From Clostridium fermenticellae (GTDB lineage Bacteria > Bacillota > Clostridia > Clostridiales > Clostridiaceae): a stretch of 64,000 nucleotides of DNA. Where the stretch lies: contig NZ_CP032416.1 of the NCBI RefSeq assembly GCF_003600355.1, positions 454,183-518,182 of the forward strand, given 5' to 3'. Each line of letters begins with the position of its first letter. Position 1 is the stretch's first letter. Of this stretch, positions 8,425-16,625 are shown in pieces. The notes under the pieces were generated by a model. The model ran no database searches. It was not told the origin of the DNA and saw only the letters and a list, made by a program, of their open reading frames with translations. The position numbers were made by a program, and so were the translations under genes.

Positions 8425-9278
8425 CCTATGGTAAATCAATCGAACTATTTCTTGTAAATGGTACTGCGGACAGCATCATTACCGCTGAACTCTCTAATTG
8501 GAACGGTAAAGCCATAAAGATACCAAGGATAGAGCTTTCATCATGTGCTCGGGATGATATAATACAAGCTGGAATCTATTTTTTGTTCTGTAAGGAAGAT
8601 GATGGAAGAGATTCCGTTTATATTGGCGAATCCGAGAACGTGAAGGATCGACTTATACAGCACCTTCGGGATTATCAATCAGAAAAAGAAAAATACTACT
8701 GGAATACAGCCGTAATATTCACGGGTAGGGATCTTAATAAGGCTCTTATACGCTATCTGGAGAATCGTTTTGTAGAAATAGCAAAAAATAGCAAACGTTA
8801 TACCATTCTCACAAAGAACACCTATCAGAACACGGTTATGAAAGAATCCCAAAAGGCCATGATGGAAGAATTTATCGATAATGTGAGGATTCTGATAAAT
8901 GTGCTTGGATTTAAGGTCTTGGAGCCAGTGCTGCAGAAAGATTCTGTTGGTTCAGCTTCAGATGAGGAACTTCTCTACATTTCGACTGGAAGAGCAAACG
9001 CTACTGGTAAAACGACAACAGAGGGCTTTGTAGTTTTACAGGGTGCGACGGTTAATGGGAAAGTATCAGAGAAGTTAAACGTGGGCATAGTCAAGCTTCG
9101 CAAGAAAATGGTTGGCAATGGTAAAATAAATGATCTGATTACGACAGAAGATCTCTTATTTTCCAGCTCGTCGGCGGCCGCAGATTTTGTTCTTGGCTAC
9201 AGCGCGAGTGGTCCGAGGACATGGAAAGCAAAGGATGGTCGCTCTCTTAAAGATATCGAAAGCAGAAAGACAGAATGA
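8421..9278 (+). CDS. GIY-YIG nuclease-domain protein with C-terminal DUF4357
   Basis: An N-terminal GIY-YIG nuclease fold is visible: GIYFLF near residue 51, VYIGES near 67 and KDRLIQHL after it. A linker follows, then a C-terminal DUF4357 motif (FSSSSAAADFVLGYSASG). GIY-YIG/DUF4357 proteins are frequently found next to type I restriction genes, though their exact job is not established. GTG 8421 is chosen because AGGAGG lies 8 bases upstream, and it overlaps the DUF262 stop as GTGA. The DUF4357 domain suggests a DNA-binding accessory role. A role in anti-phage defence is inferred from the neighbourhood only. Confidence 0.85.
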   Translation: MTYGKSIELFLVNGTADSIITAELSNWNGKAIKIPRIELSSCARDDIIQAGIYFLFCKEDDGRDSVYIGESENVKDRLIQHLRDYQSEKEKYYWNTAVIFTGRDLNKALIRYLENRFVEIAKNSKRYTILTKNTYQNTVMKESQKAMMEEFIDNVRILINVLGFKVLEPVLQKDSVGSASDEELLYISTGRANATGKTTTEGFVVLQGATVNGKVSEKLNVGIVKLRKKMVGNGKINDLITTEDLLFSSSSAAADFVLGYSASGPRTWKAKDGRSLKDIESRKTE

Positions 9279-9313
9279 CAAGAGAAGAATTCAAGCAGAA
9301 AATTATATACTAA
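9275..9313 (+). pseudogene. 12-codon stub of a lost downstream operon gene
   Basis: An ATG overlapping the GIY-YIG stop (ATGA) opens a frame reading MTREEFKQKIIY and then stops. Its coupled start and polar composition look like the beginning of a real gene, with the rest deleted or scrambled. The original product cannot be identified. Confidence 0.35.
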
Positions 9314-9729
9314 CCGTATTTATCGGGATCTGTTAGACACTCTCTAGGTTGAGACGATAACATTTCAGACTTGTTTCCTCAAAGCGTAGTTTTGAGACAT
9401 TCTCGGAGATTCAGGTCGTCTGCGTTTAGTAGATAAGACGGGCTCTATGACCTGTTTTCACGAACAGGCGAGGTTATAAAGGCAGCCGATTTGGGTGTAT
9501 TTTTACTTTGGATATATTCCTGCGAACAAACAGACCTAAAAAACAGAGGTCCATGGAAACAGATCAATACCCAGACATTCATCAGCACGTATCGAGCCAC
9601 ATGGAGTGTGTAGTTAAGCTTAAAAGGAAAGACAGTTAGAGATATTGTTATAGCTGGGATTAGAAAATGGTAAAAACTGTGTATGTTTGGTGATACGGGA
9701 GTAGGAAACAGGAAGAAATGTTAAATTAG
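9314..9729. other. Gene-free stretch of foreign composition
   Basis: About 415 bases have no convincing open frame, with GC clearly above the clostridial background, like the hsd region. Short coding-like runs occur on both strands, for example a frame reading EQTDLKNRGPWKQ near 9525, but none could be assigned. A small stem near 9378-9397 (CTCAAA/TTTGAG) is visible. I read it as decayed coding DNA left after deletion of genes behind hsdR. Confidence 0.4.
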
Positions 9730-9782
9730 GTATATAGAAAAACAATCAACCAATTATGTTAGTTGATTGTTTTTCTATATAC
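9730..9782. terminator. Long perfect hairpin between hsd region and ISLre2 remnant
   Basis: A 20-bp perfect inverted repeat lies at 9731-9750 and 9762-9781 with an 11-base loop. The arms contain GAAAAACAATCAAC and GTTGATTGTTTTTC, giving T-runs on both strands, so it could terminate transcription in both directions. Confidence 0.7.
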
Positions 9783-9911
9783 TTAGAGTATAATTTTAGT
9801 AAGCAAAGATAGTATTGATTACTATTTAGAGAAATTAAAAAGGAGATACAAAAAGTATCTCCCTTGTACATAAAAATCCATTATAATATAAGTTGACAAG
9901 ACTATATAGAA

Positions 9912-10826
9912 ATGGGTGAGATTATGTACATTCTAAGTTTAAATGATAAAGAGATAACTTTCAATAACTTAGAGAAAAAAATATATAAATATGTGTGTGA
10001 CGCGGCATGTAACTTTTTAAAAGAGGTGCTTTCGCACCTGGACCGGGGGTTAATGGATGAAAGAGATACTAAAATATATAGAAATAAAGGATTAAAGTCT
10101 ACATGTATAAAAATTATTATGGGAAATATTGAATTTGAAAGACGTTTATACGAGTTTAAAACAGAAGATGGGAAAAAGGCATATAAATTTTTATTGGATG
10201 AGTACCTGCAAATGGACACTATAGGCCATATTTCAAGTACTTTAGTAGAAAAAATAGTCAATAATGTGACAAATGTATCTTATAGAAATACTGCCAGTAA
10301 TATCGAAGAACTAACAAACCAAAGAATCAACCATACGGCAGTATGGGACGTAGTACAAAAGTTAGGTTCTAAAATAGAGGAAAAAGAAGAAAGAAAAATA
10401 TTATTAAATAAAAAAGGAAAGTTAAATGGGTCAAAGGAGGTTAATGTTTTATTTCAAGAACAGGATGGAATATGGTTAAATATACAGGGAAAAGATAAAC
10501 CCGGGAAAGGCAAATCAAAAAAGAAGGAACTTAAACTTCGAATAACTTATGAAGGATGGAAAAAAAGAAATGGCAGTAAAGACGCCTATGTAGTTGAAAA
10601 CAAAATAGCATGTGCCAGTTTTAGTACCGGTAAAAAATTTAAGAAACTAAGTGATGCTACTATTGCAGAAGTGTATAATACAGATGAAATAAAAGTAAGA
10701 ATTTTAAACGGAGATGGGACATCATGGATAAAGCAAGGTATAGAAGATGAAGGAGTATATTTTCAATTAGATCCATTTCATAAAAGCCAGGCTGTATTAA
10801 GAAATATTCAAGATAAAAAGGAGTAG
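9912..10826 (+). pseudogene. Truncated ISLre2-family (UPF0236) transposase
   Basis: This is the N-terminal two thirds (about 300 residues) of an ISLre2-type transposase. It has the characteristic FQEQDGIWLNIQGKDK segment and FQLDPFHKSQAVLRNI, which hold acidic catalytic residues in this family. Intact members are near 470-500 residues. The frame stops at NIQDKKE, right where an unrelated acetyltransferase fragment begins, so the 3' end of the element has been lost. ATG 9924 with GGGTGAG upstream is the likelier start. A GGAGATAC/GTATCTCC hairpin just upstream (about 9841-9862) may be a leader protecting against read-through. The element is presumed immobile. Confidence 0.85.
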
Positions 10827-10831
10827 GATAT

Positions 10832-10969
10832 ATGAGTAAATTTAGAATTGTTCGTTTGTGTGAAAAATTTGAGTTAAAAGAAACAATGACAAAATGGTTC
10901 TGCGAGAAATGGCATGTCCCGATTGATGCTTATTTAGAAAGTATGGATATGCGCCTGGAGGAAGTATGA
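10832..10969 (+). pseudogene. N-terminal fragment of a GNAT acetyltransferase
   Basis: A 45-codon frame beginning MSKFRIVRLCEKFELK and continuing WFCEKWHVP..AYLESM resembles the first 40 residues of a GNAT N-acetyltransferase subgroup that starts with a WxxxKW..P..AYLESM motif. It ends at a TGA with no acetyl-CoA-binding region. A GGAG ribosome binding site precedes the ATG. It is a remnant squeezed between the ISLre2 fragment and the TetR gene. Confidence 0.55.
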
Positions 10970-10986
10970 TATGTGCCCAATAACTG

Positions 10987-11538
10987 CTAATCAGTTGAAA
11001 CGTTCAGCATGGTTAGAGATTCTTCCGTCTTAAACGACTGTGCGATTTTTGACATTTGTTCCGGAGTTTCTTTCATGCCGCGGGAAAACCACAAAATGCA
11101 GTTGTTATAAATGCCGCCGATGGTATAGGAGATTTCATACTGTTTTTCAACTGTTGCGTTCTTCGTAAATTCATCAAAAAGGAATCGTTTGGACAGCACA
11201 TTGAGGAGCAGATAGGACTGCCCTGTTCGGTGGATGAGCAACAGATTATCCTTATGCAGATAAATGGTGCGAAAAATTGTCAGGATATACTGCGTGAAAT
11301 CAGTACTACCGGATTTTTGATAGACATCCAGAAACTCCTGCATAATAGAATCCAAATATTTTGAGATGATCTCTTCTTTTGAAGAAAAGTGGCGGTAGTA
11401 GGTCGTTCGGTCTACACCGGCCCTTTCTGTGATCCCGGCTATCGTGATTTTAGCATATGGTTCACTCCTCATCAGTATCAAAAGTGCCTGTGTAATATAA
11501 GACGCAATGCGTTCTCCAGTCAAGTTTTTTCTTCTCAT
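10987..11538 (-). CDS. TetR/AcrR-family transcriptional regulator
   Basis: This repressor of 183 residues has an N-terminal TetR helix-turn-helix (about residues 10-55, with TIAGITERAGVDRTTYYRHF). The helical ligand domain behind it resembles the TetR_C_7/YcfQ-type group. It is divergent from the MBL-fold gene at 11673, with about 135 bases between them, so that gene is its likely target. The higher GC and codon use set it apart from core clostridial genes, consistent with transfer. The inducer is unknown. Confidence 0.9.
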   Translation of the reverse strand: MRRKNLTGERIASYITQALLILMRSEPYAKITIAGITERAGVDRTTYYRHFSSKEEIISKYLDSIMQEFLDVYQKSGSTDFTQYILTIFRTIYLHKDNLLLIHRTGQSYLLLNVLSKRFLFDEFTKNATVEKQYEISYTIGGIYNNCILWFSRGMKETPEQMSKIAQSFKTEESLTMLNVSTD

Positions 11539-11672
11539 AAAGCAACAATTCTCCTTATGTGTTGCAGATAAGACGCTCCTTATTGAAAAACGGGATAATC
11601 TCTGCTATTATAACAACGAATGTTGCTTTCATATTATTAAAAAAACAAGGTATTGTCAAGGAGGAATTAATC

Positions 11673-12311
11673 ATGAAGAAGATCACAGACAAGCTTTATC
11701 AGTTTTCTATTTATATACCGCCGATGGATTTTACGATTCATCAGTATTTGCTGGATACCGATCCGGCAATCCTTTTTGCAACTGGAACTGCGCAGCAGGC
11801 GCAATCAACGCTGTCTGATATTAAAAAGGTGCTCGGAGATAAACTTCTTAAGTATATCTTTATCTCTCACGTGGAATCCGACGAGTGCGGCGGGATTTCG
11901 GTTTTAAAAAAAGCATATCCTGACATAACCGTCATCTGCGGGGAGCTTGCGGCGAGGGAACTTCCAGGGTACGGATATACGGGAAAGATACAGATGAAAA
12001 AGGGCGGAGAAACACTTACAGACGGCTATCTGAAACTGAAGTTCGTGGATTATCCTTCGGAGGTTCATCTGCAGAATGGCATCCTGTGTCTTGAAGAGAA
12101 CAGCGGAATATTCTATTCTGCAGACATCGCTTTGCGTTTTGGCAATGGCGTCGGAAAAATAATCAAGGGAAGTTGGAGCGATGAAGTGAACGCGATAGAC
12201 GCCGAAAGGGTTCCGAATGAGAAAGCATGTGAAAAGTTGAAGGAGGATCTCGAAGCAATTTCCCCGAACCTGATTGCGGTTGGGCATGGCTTCTGCATTG
12301 ACTGCAGGTAA
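11673..12311 (+). CDS. MBL-fold metallohydrolase-like protein (flavodiiron/ODP-type domain)
   Basis: This 212-residue single-domain protein has the metallo-beta-lactamase fold. The metal motif reads SHVESDECGG near residue 65, the H-x-E-x-D variant used by the oxygen-binding diiron (ODP) branch, and VGHGFCIDC at the C terminus could supply the last His. No flavodoxin domain is attached. ATG 11673 follows AAGGAGG; an upstream in-frame extension to 11559 lacks a ribosome binding site. It is divergent from the TetR regulator and probably controlled by it. An oxygen, NO or xenobiotic stress role is plausible but not shown. Confidence 0.8.
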   Translation: MKKITDKLYQFSIYIPPMDFTIHQYLLDTDPAILFATGTAQQAQSTLSDIKKVLGDKLLKYIFISHVESDECGGISVLKKAYPDITVICGELAARELPGYGYTGKIQMKKGGETLTDGYLKLKFVDYPSEVHLQNGILCLEENSGIFYSADIALRFGNGVGKIIKGSWSDEVNAIDAERVPNEKACEKLKEDLEAISPNLIAVGHGFCIDCR

Positions 12312-12377
12312 GAAAGACATAGCTCCAGCAGTGTATGTTCCGGACAGATTCAAGAATTGTATGACACGGTCATATCC

Positions 12378-12665
12378 TCATCTTGCTATTGCCTGGTTAA
12401 TGATTTCCGCGAATAGTTTATTGCCGGTATGATTTGGATATACGCTATCTCTGAACCAATCGGGATGATCTATGATAGCGCATTGTACAGACCCTATCAC
12501 TGGGAGGCCCATTTGCAGTTCCACATCCAAAATGATGTTTCTAATCTCACCGGAAACCACTTTTGGATTGATATCATATACAGCTAACTCACTATCTTCC
12601 TTTAGAAATGCTGCCGACGGCGTCATTAAATAAATGTCGGGATTACTGGGAAGGTTTTGGTATTT
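12378..12665 (-). pseudogene. C-terminal fragment of an SGNH/GDSL-type hydrolase
   Basis: The reading frame encodes LPSNPDIYLMTPSAA, DHPDWFRDS and YPNHTGNKLFAEII, which resemble the C-terminal half of SGNH esterases, where a D-x-x-H dyad precedes PN-x-x-G. The N-terminal catalytic Ser block is missing. The open frame runs on to 12983 by chance, but the part upstream of about 12665 is AT-rich and unlike a hydrolase. A remnant rather than a gene. Confidence 0.5.
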
Positions 12666-12887
12666 TGGGATCAGAATTGCTTGAAAAAAACATGAAACCA
12701 GTATAAAACTAATTAATGCACAGCCCCTAACAGTACCAGAATTATAATGAAATATCATTATCCTCTCAAACTCTATTTTAGTAGTGTATATGCTATAAAT
12801 GTATGTACTTGTTTCAATGACATCCATAGAATATAATATATTTGTAAATAAGTCAATGACTTTAATGTTCAGGAGACGAATGAAACT

Positions 12888-13354
12888 ATGAAAATCATGG
12901 TTATAACCGGAAGCCCACATAAAGAAGGGACTACAAATCTTCTTGTGGAGCAATTTATAAAAGGTGCTGTCGAGGCTGGACATGAAGTTTTTCGTTTTGA
13001 CAGTGCATTTGCCAGGATTAATACCTGTATTGGCTGTGACAGATGCTTGACCGGGAAAAATGACTGCGTATTCAAGGATGATATGTTTACTGTATTTCCA
13101 AAAGTGATTGAAGCTGATTTAATTGCTTTTGTAACGCCGCTTTATTACCATAGCTATTCAGCACAACTGAAAACTGTCATAGACCGTTTTCATGGAATAG
13201 ATGATCTAATTCGGGGTACGGGAAAGAAAGCTGTTTTACTTGCTGTTGGAGCGAACCCTCATACATGGATAATGTGGACGGACTTACAGCAACATACCAT
13301 ACAGAATTGCGCTATTTAGGATGGGAAGATTGTGGAATGTTGCTGGCAACTGGA
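12888..13354 (+). pseudogene. Frameshifted NADPH-dependent FMN reductase/flavodoxin-fold protein
   Basis: The first 125 residues form a typical iron-sulfur-flavoprotein/FMN-reductase N-terminus: GSPHKEGTTN for FMN phosphate binding, CIGCDRC and TPLYYHSYSAQLKTVIDRF. The frame is broken near 13270: after ANPHTWIM the sense continues in another frame as DGLTATYHTELRYLGWEDCG up to a stop at 13354. The original C terminus is not recovered, and an arginase-family fragment follows. The start has a good AGGAG box. Activity is unlikely. Confidence 0.75.
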
Positions 13355-13372
13355 TAAGAGAAAATAATATTC

Positions 13373-13630
13373 AGCACCCTTGCGGTACATTGGGATTTGG
13401 ATGTATTATCTCCAAACGATTTCAGATCTATTTATCCTGGGAAGCCATATGTAGACATAAATAATTTTTTTGCAGCTGTTGGGGACCTGACCTTACAGAA
13501 TGTCGGCAATCTCTTGAACCACATTTCAGCGGAGACGGAAATTGTCGGTTTGAGTATTGCGGAACATCTGCCCTGGGATGCAATGAACCTGCGGAAAACG
13601 TTTGCGTCCATTCCGATATTTCAGCATTGA
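13373..13630 (+). pseudogene. C-terminal fragment of an arginase/agmatinase-family protein
   Basis: The frame reads VHWDLDVLSPNDFRS and later VVGLSIAEHLPWDAMNLR (actual spelling IVGLSIAEH). It carries the ureohydrolase HxDxDxxxP-type metal signature (here HWDLDVLSP) and a downstream acidic/His block. It has no start codon or first half and joins directly to the broken flavodoxin gene. It is probably the product of a deletion joining two genes. Confidence 0.6.
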
Positions 13631-13644
13631 TTGGGGGTAATAAA

Positions 13645-14211
13645 TTGAAAACAGTAATCGTCTGGTCAAGCCCGAATCAAAAGGGGTTGACTGGTACAGC
13701 AAAGGAACAATTCTTATCTGGCTTGAAAATAGCAGACACAGATTATTTGGAAATTCATCTGAATAAAATGAAGATAGAACACTGCCGGTCGTGCGGAAAT
13801 GGATGGGGGCTTTGTGCCTCGAAAGGTCAGTGTGTTATCAAAGACGATTTTTCGGACATCTATCAAGAACTGATAAATGCAGACGGAATTGTTTTTGTTT
13901 CCGCTGTATATTGGCATGACATGACCGAACACATGAAAGCTCTAATTGACCGACTCCGCAGATGTGAAACTGCTCATAATCATTTTTTGTCAGGGAAACG
14001 CTGCTTCTTGATTGCGTGTGCAGGCGGAACCGGATTAGGAGCGGTTGAATGTCTGCACAACATGGAAGAGAGCATAAAACACATGGATATGAGGGCGTAT
14101 GACCGTATCCCCGTTACCCGTTTCAACAAAGACTATATTCTTCCTGCTTTACAACGAGCAGGCGAACTATATGGTGTCAGGCTCAAAGAAGGATTTGATA
14201 TGCAGTATTAA
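13645..14211 (+). CDS. NAD(P)H-dependent oxidoreductase, flavodoxin fold
   Basis: A complete 188-residue FMN-dependent reductase-like protein. It has SSPNQKGLTGTA near the N terminus (phosphate loop), a Cys-containing HCRSCGNGWGLC segment like that of iron-sulfur flavoproteins, then VFVSAVYWHDMTEHMKALIDR. The Cys spacing is not the perfect 4Fe-4S pattern, so cluster binding is uncertain. TTG 13645 is chosen because of GGGGGTAA a few bases upstream. It lies 14 bases after the arginase fragment. The electron acceptor is unknown. Confidence 0.85.
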   Translation: MKTVIVWSSPNQKGLTGTAKEQFLSGLKIADTDYLEIHLNKMKIEHCRSCGNGWGLCASKGQCVIKDDFSDIYQELINADGIVFVSAVYWHDMTEHMKALIDRLRRCETAHNHFLSGKRCFLIACAGGTGLGAVECLHNMEESIKHMDMRAYDRIPVTRFNKDYILPALQRAGELYGVRLKEGFDMQY

Positions 14212-14406
14212 CAGACAGAAACTGTTGAAGCGCAAGGAGCGGCTTTTTATTTGTGGAATGCTCTTGACACTTTGCCGGAGATCCAGAATTGCCGTGTAGA
14301 TTATCATCTCATTCTCGAAAAAACTTACAGGGAGATCACTCTGGAGGAAAGCATGGATAAAAGTGCCATCCAGTACATGAAAAAGTATTTGCAGGAAAAT
14401 TTGTGA
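14212..14406 (+). pseudogene. 64-codon C-terminal remnant of an unidentified gene
   Basis: Immediately behind the flavodoxin stop, the same frame stays open for 64 codons. It reads FYLWNALDTLPEIQN, then YREITLEESMDKSA and KKYLQENL before TGA. The amphipathic, protein-like composition suggests a genuine C terminus without its start. I cannot name the family. Confidence 0.35.
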
Positions 14407-14624
14407 TTAGATTCTCGAAAGACTTTACTATAGCCTGATAAAAAGGTTTATGCTAGAAAAGCCTGGATTAAACAGTTAAAATATATATTAATTTAAAGGA
14501 AACTATTATAATTTGCAGAATAATGTAATGTATATTAGGTACAATTTATAATACAATTACCATGTGTCTATAACAGCAAATTGAAAAGATTGAAGACGGA
14601 TACAAAATATTAGGGGGAAAAGAG

Positions 14625-15068
14625 ATGGATATCGTATATAAGAAAATCAGTGAGGATATGCTGGATGAAATTATAGAATTATTTATAGAAACTTTCAATT
14701 CAGAACCCTGGAATGACAATTGGACGATTCAGACATCTTTTAAAAGATTACATCCTATTGTTCTCACGGAAGAATTTCTTGGACTAAGTGCATATCAGGA
14801 CAATAGAATATGTGGTTTTGTTATGGGATTTTTTGAACAATATTGTGATGAAAAAGAGTTTTTAATCAAAGAATTTGCCATTAAAAATACAGATAGAGGT
14901 CGGGGATTTGGTTCTCAGTTACTTATGGAATTTGAGAGAAGATTAAGAGAAAAAGGTGTAAAAAAAATAACGCTGCTTACGTTAAAAGGAAATTTGACAG
15001 AACATTTTTATGAAAAGAATGGTTTTAAAACCAATCCCAAAATGGCATTTATGGATAAAGTCATTTAG
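14625..15068 (+). CDS. GNAT-family N-acetyltransferase
   Basis: This 147-residue acetyl-CoA-dependent acetyltransferase has the acyl-CoA loop DRGRGFGSQLL near residue 92 (Q/RxxGxG/A motif) and a C-terminal HFYEKNGFK segment typical of GNATs. ATG 14625 follows a GGGGG-A box. The last 27 codons and the following 70 bases are duplicated at 19121-19271. Substrate unknown. Confidence 0.9.
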   Translation: MDIVYKKISEDMLDEIIELFIETFNSEPWNDNWTIQTSFKRLHPIVLTEEFLGLSAYQDNRICGFVMGFFEQYCDEKEFLIKEFAIKNTDRGRGFGSQLLMEFERRLREKGVKKITLLTLKGNLTEHFYEKNGFKTNPKMAFMDKVI

Positions 15069-15134
15069 ATCATAATCATGAAGCTGACAAATTCAAATTT
15101 AAGGCTAGTAATATAAATAATAAATTTGTAGAGG
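14985..15134 (+). repeat. Direct repeat, left copy
   Basis: About 150 bases, spanning the end of the GNAT gene, its 3' spacer and the ribosome binding site of the next gene, recur with few changes at 19121-19271. Both copies end at the GAGG box before a GNAT start. Confidence 0.85.
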
Positions 15135-15143
15135 AGAATAATA

Positions 15144-15662
15144 ATGATTAGAGTTGCTAAGGCAGATGATATTTTGGAAATAGAAAATATATATAATGAA
15201 ATATTGGATTATGAAGAACAAACAGTGTCTTATACTAACTGGCAAAAAGGACTTTATCCGACAGCTGATTATGCTAAAAATGCTATTGATAATAATACAA
15301 TGTTTGTTGGAGAAAATGAAAAAGGAATATATGGCTGTGTAGTACTTAACAGTATTCAACCTAAAGAGTATGATAACATTTCATGGATTACAAAGGCAAA
15401 GCCAGGCGAAGTCATGGTCATTCACACTTTGTGTATTAGGCCTTCTGAAAGAGGTAAAGGTAAAGCAAGAATGATAATGGAATTTAGTGAGAAACATGCC
15501 AAAGAGCAAGGATATAAAGTTATTAGGCTTGATACCTATGAAGGTAATACTCCAGCTGGAACTCTATATCCTAAGCTTGGATACCTTTATGCAGGTACGA
15601 CAAAATTTCATTTTCAAAATGTAATATGGGAGAATTTAAAGTGTTTTGAAAAATCATTATAG
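15144..15662 (+). CDS. GNAT-family N-acetyltransferase
   Basis: This 172-residue acetyltransferase has VMVIHTLCIRPSERGKGKA (beta-4 and CoA-binding loop) near residue 90-110 and a terminal LYPKLGYLYAGTTKFH block. ATG 15144 follows GAGGAG. It lies just after the left 150-bp repeat; the gene at the equivalent place after the right repeat (19279) is an unrelated GNAT. Substrate unknown; small-molecule or toxin acetylation is possible. Confidence 0.9.
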   Translation: MIRVAKADDILEIENIYNEILDYEEQTVSYTNWQKGLYPTADYAKNAIDNNTMFVGENEKGIYGCVVLNSIQPKEYDNISWITKAKPGEVMVIHTLCIRPSERGKGKARMIMEFSEKHAKEQGYKVIRLDTYEGNTPAGTLYPKLGYLYAGTTKFHFQNVIWENLKCFEKSL

Positions 15663-15767
15663 CGTCAAGTTCTACTTTAAAGTCGGGTATGTGACATGAA
15701 TGTAAAGTTAGAAAGGATAAATGCAGCTGATTCTCTAAAAGATTCAAATCATGCTATTTATACTTAT

Positions 15768-16346
15768 TTATTCCTTACTGATTTCGTACCTATCTAACTT
15801 TTCAATCACATTCTCCATTAACATAGCTACGACAGTTTTGGAAATCTCTAATGGAGATTCTTTTGCACCATCTTCCAACCATTGAATCAGTACATTGAGG
15901 ATTGCTCCGGTCATAAAATATAACAGGTAACGGTCAATGGAACGATAGGACATTCCACCCATCATTTCTTCACCGTATTTATTAAAAATGTCCTGAATCA
16001 TGCTGCCAAAACCATTGTGATATAAAGCCAGCAGATAGGATTTATTTTTAAGACCACAGGTAAAGGAATGGTTAAAAGCTGTAATCAGATTTTCTTTCAG
16101 ATATATGCTGTTGCTGTCAGCATAGGGGGTGACTGAGCGGAGTTCATCATGCAGCGATTCTATATATAATTCAATGATTTCCTCAATTGTTTTAAAATTA
16201 CGATAATAGGTGGATCTGGCAACGCCAGCTTCCTTGATAATATCGGAAACTGTAATTTCCGAGAAACCTTTCTTTTTCAAAAGAGTAAATAATGCTTCTA
16301 TGGTTTCACGTTTTACTCGTTTATTTTCCATGGTTCCGCGATACAT
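15768..16346 (-). CDS. TetR/AcrR-family transcriptional regulator
   Basis: This 192-residue repressor has an N-terminal helix-turn-helix (ITVSDIIKEAGVARSTYYRNF) and a TetR_C_7-like helical C-terminal half. ATG 16346 has AAGGAGATG 8 bases upstream. It is divergent from the CrtC/AttH-like gene and its MFS neighbour across about 280 bases, and probably represses them. The ligand is unknown. Confidence 0.92.
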   Translation of the reverse strand: MYRGTMENKRVKRETIEALFTLLKKKGFSEITVSDIIKEAGVARSTYYRNFKTIEEIIELYIESLHDELRSVTPYADSNSIYLKENLITAFNHSFTCGLKNKSYLLALYHNGFGSMIQDIFNKYGEEMMGGMSYRSIDRYLLYFMTGAILNVLIQWLEDGAKESPLEISKTVVAMLMENVIEKLDRYEISKE

Positions 16347-16625
16347 ATTAACATCTCCTTCTTATACATGATTTATTACATCCATATAAGTGCTAAGAAT
16401 TTTATAATTAAGATTAAAGGCAAAATTTCAAAAAGGTACATTTTAGGATAATATTACATGAGATAAAGTGTAGCATAAAAACATTAAAATATCAATGAAA
16501 ATGCTTTTGAAAGGACATTTGTGGGTAAATTGTCCCGGTAAATATTATTGAAGCAAATAAAGCCTAATGGTATATTTTAATTAAACAAAGCAAATTATAT
16601 ATTGTGAAAGGAACAGGTGACTATT

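Noticed and set aside
9314-9729. Retron or structured non-coding RNA
   Set aside because: No reverse transcriptase gene is near and no long-range pairing typical of a retron RNA could be seen by eye.
12690-12983. Upstream half of the open frame 12378-12983 as part of a 201-residue protein
   Set aside because: The sequence before about 12665 is AT-rich, unlike an SGNH hydrolase, and overlaps the start region of the FMN reductase gene on the other strand.
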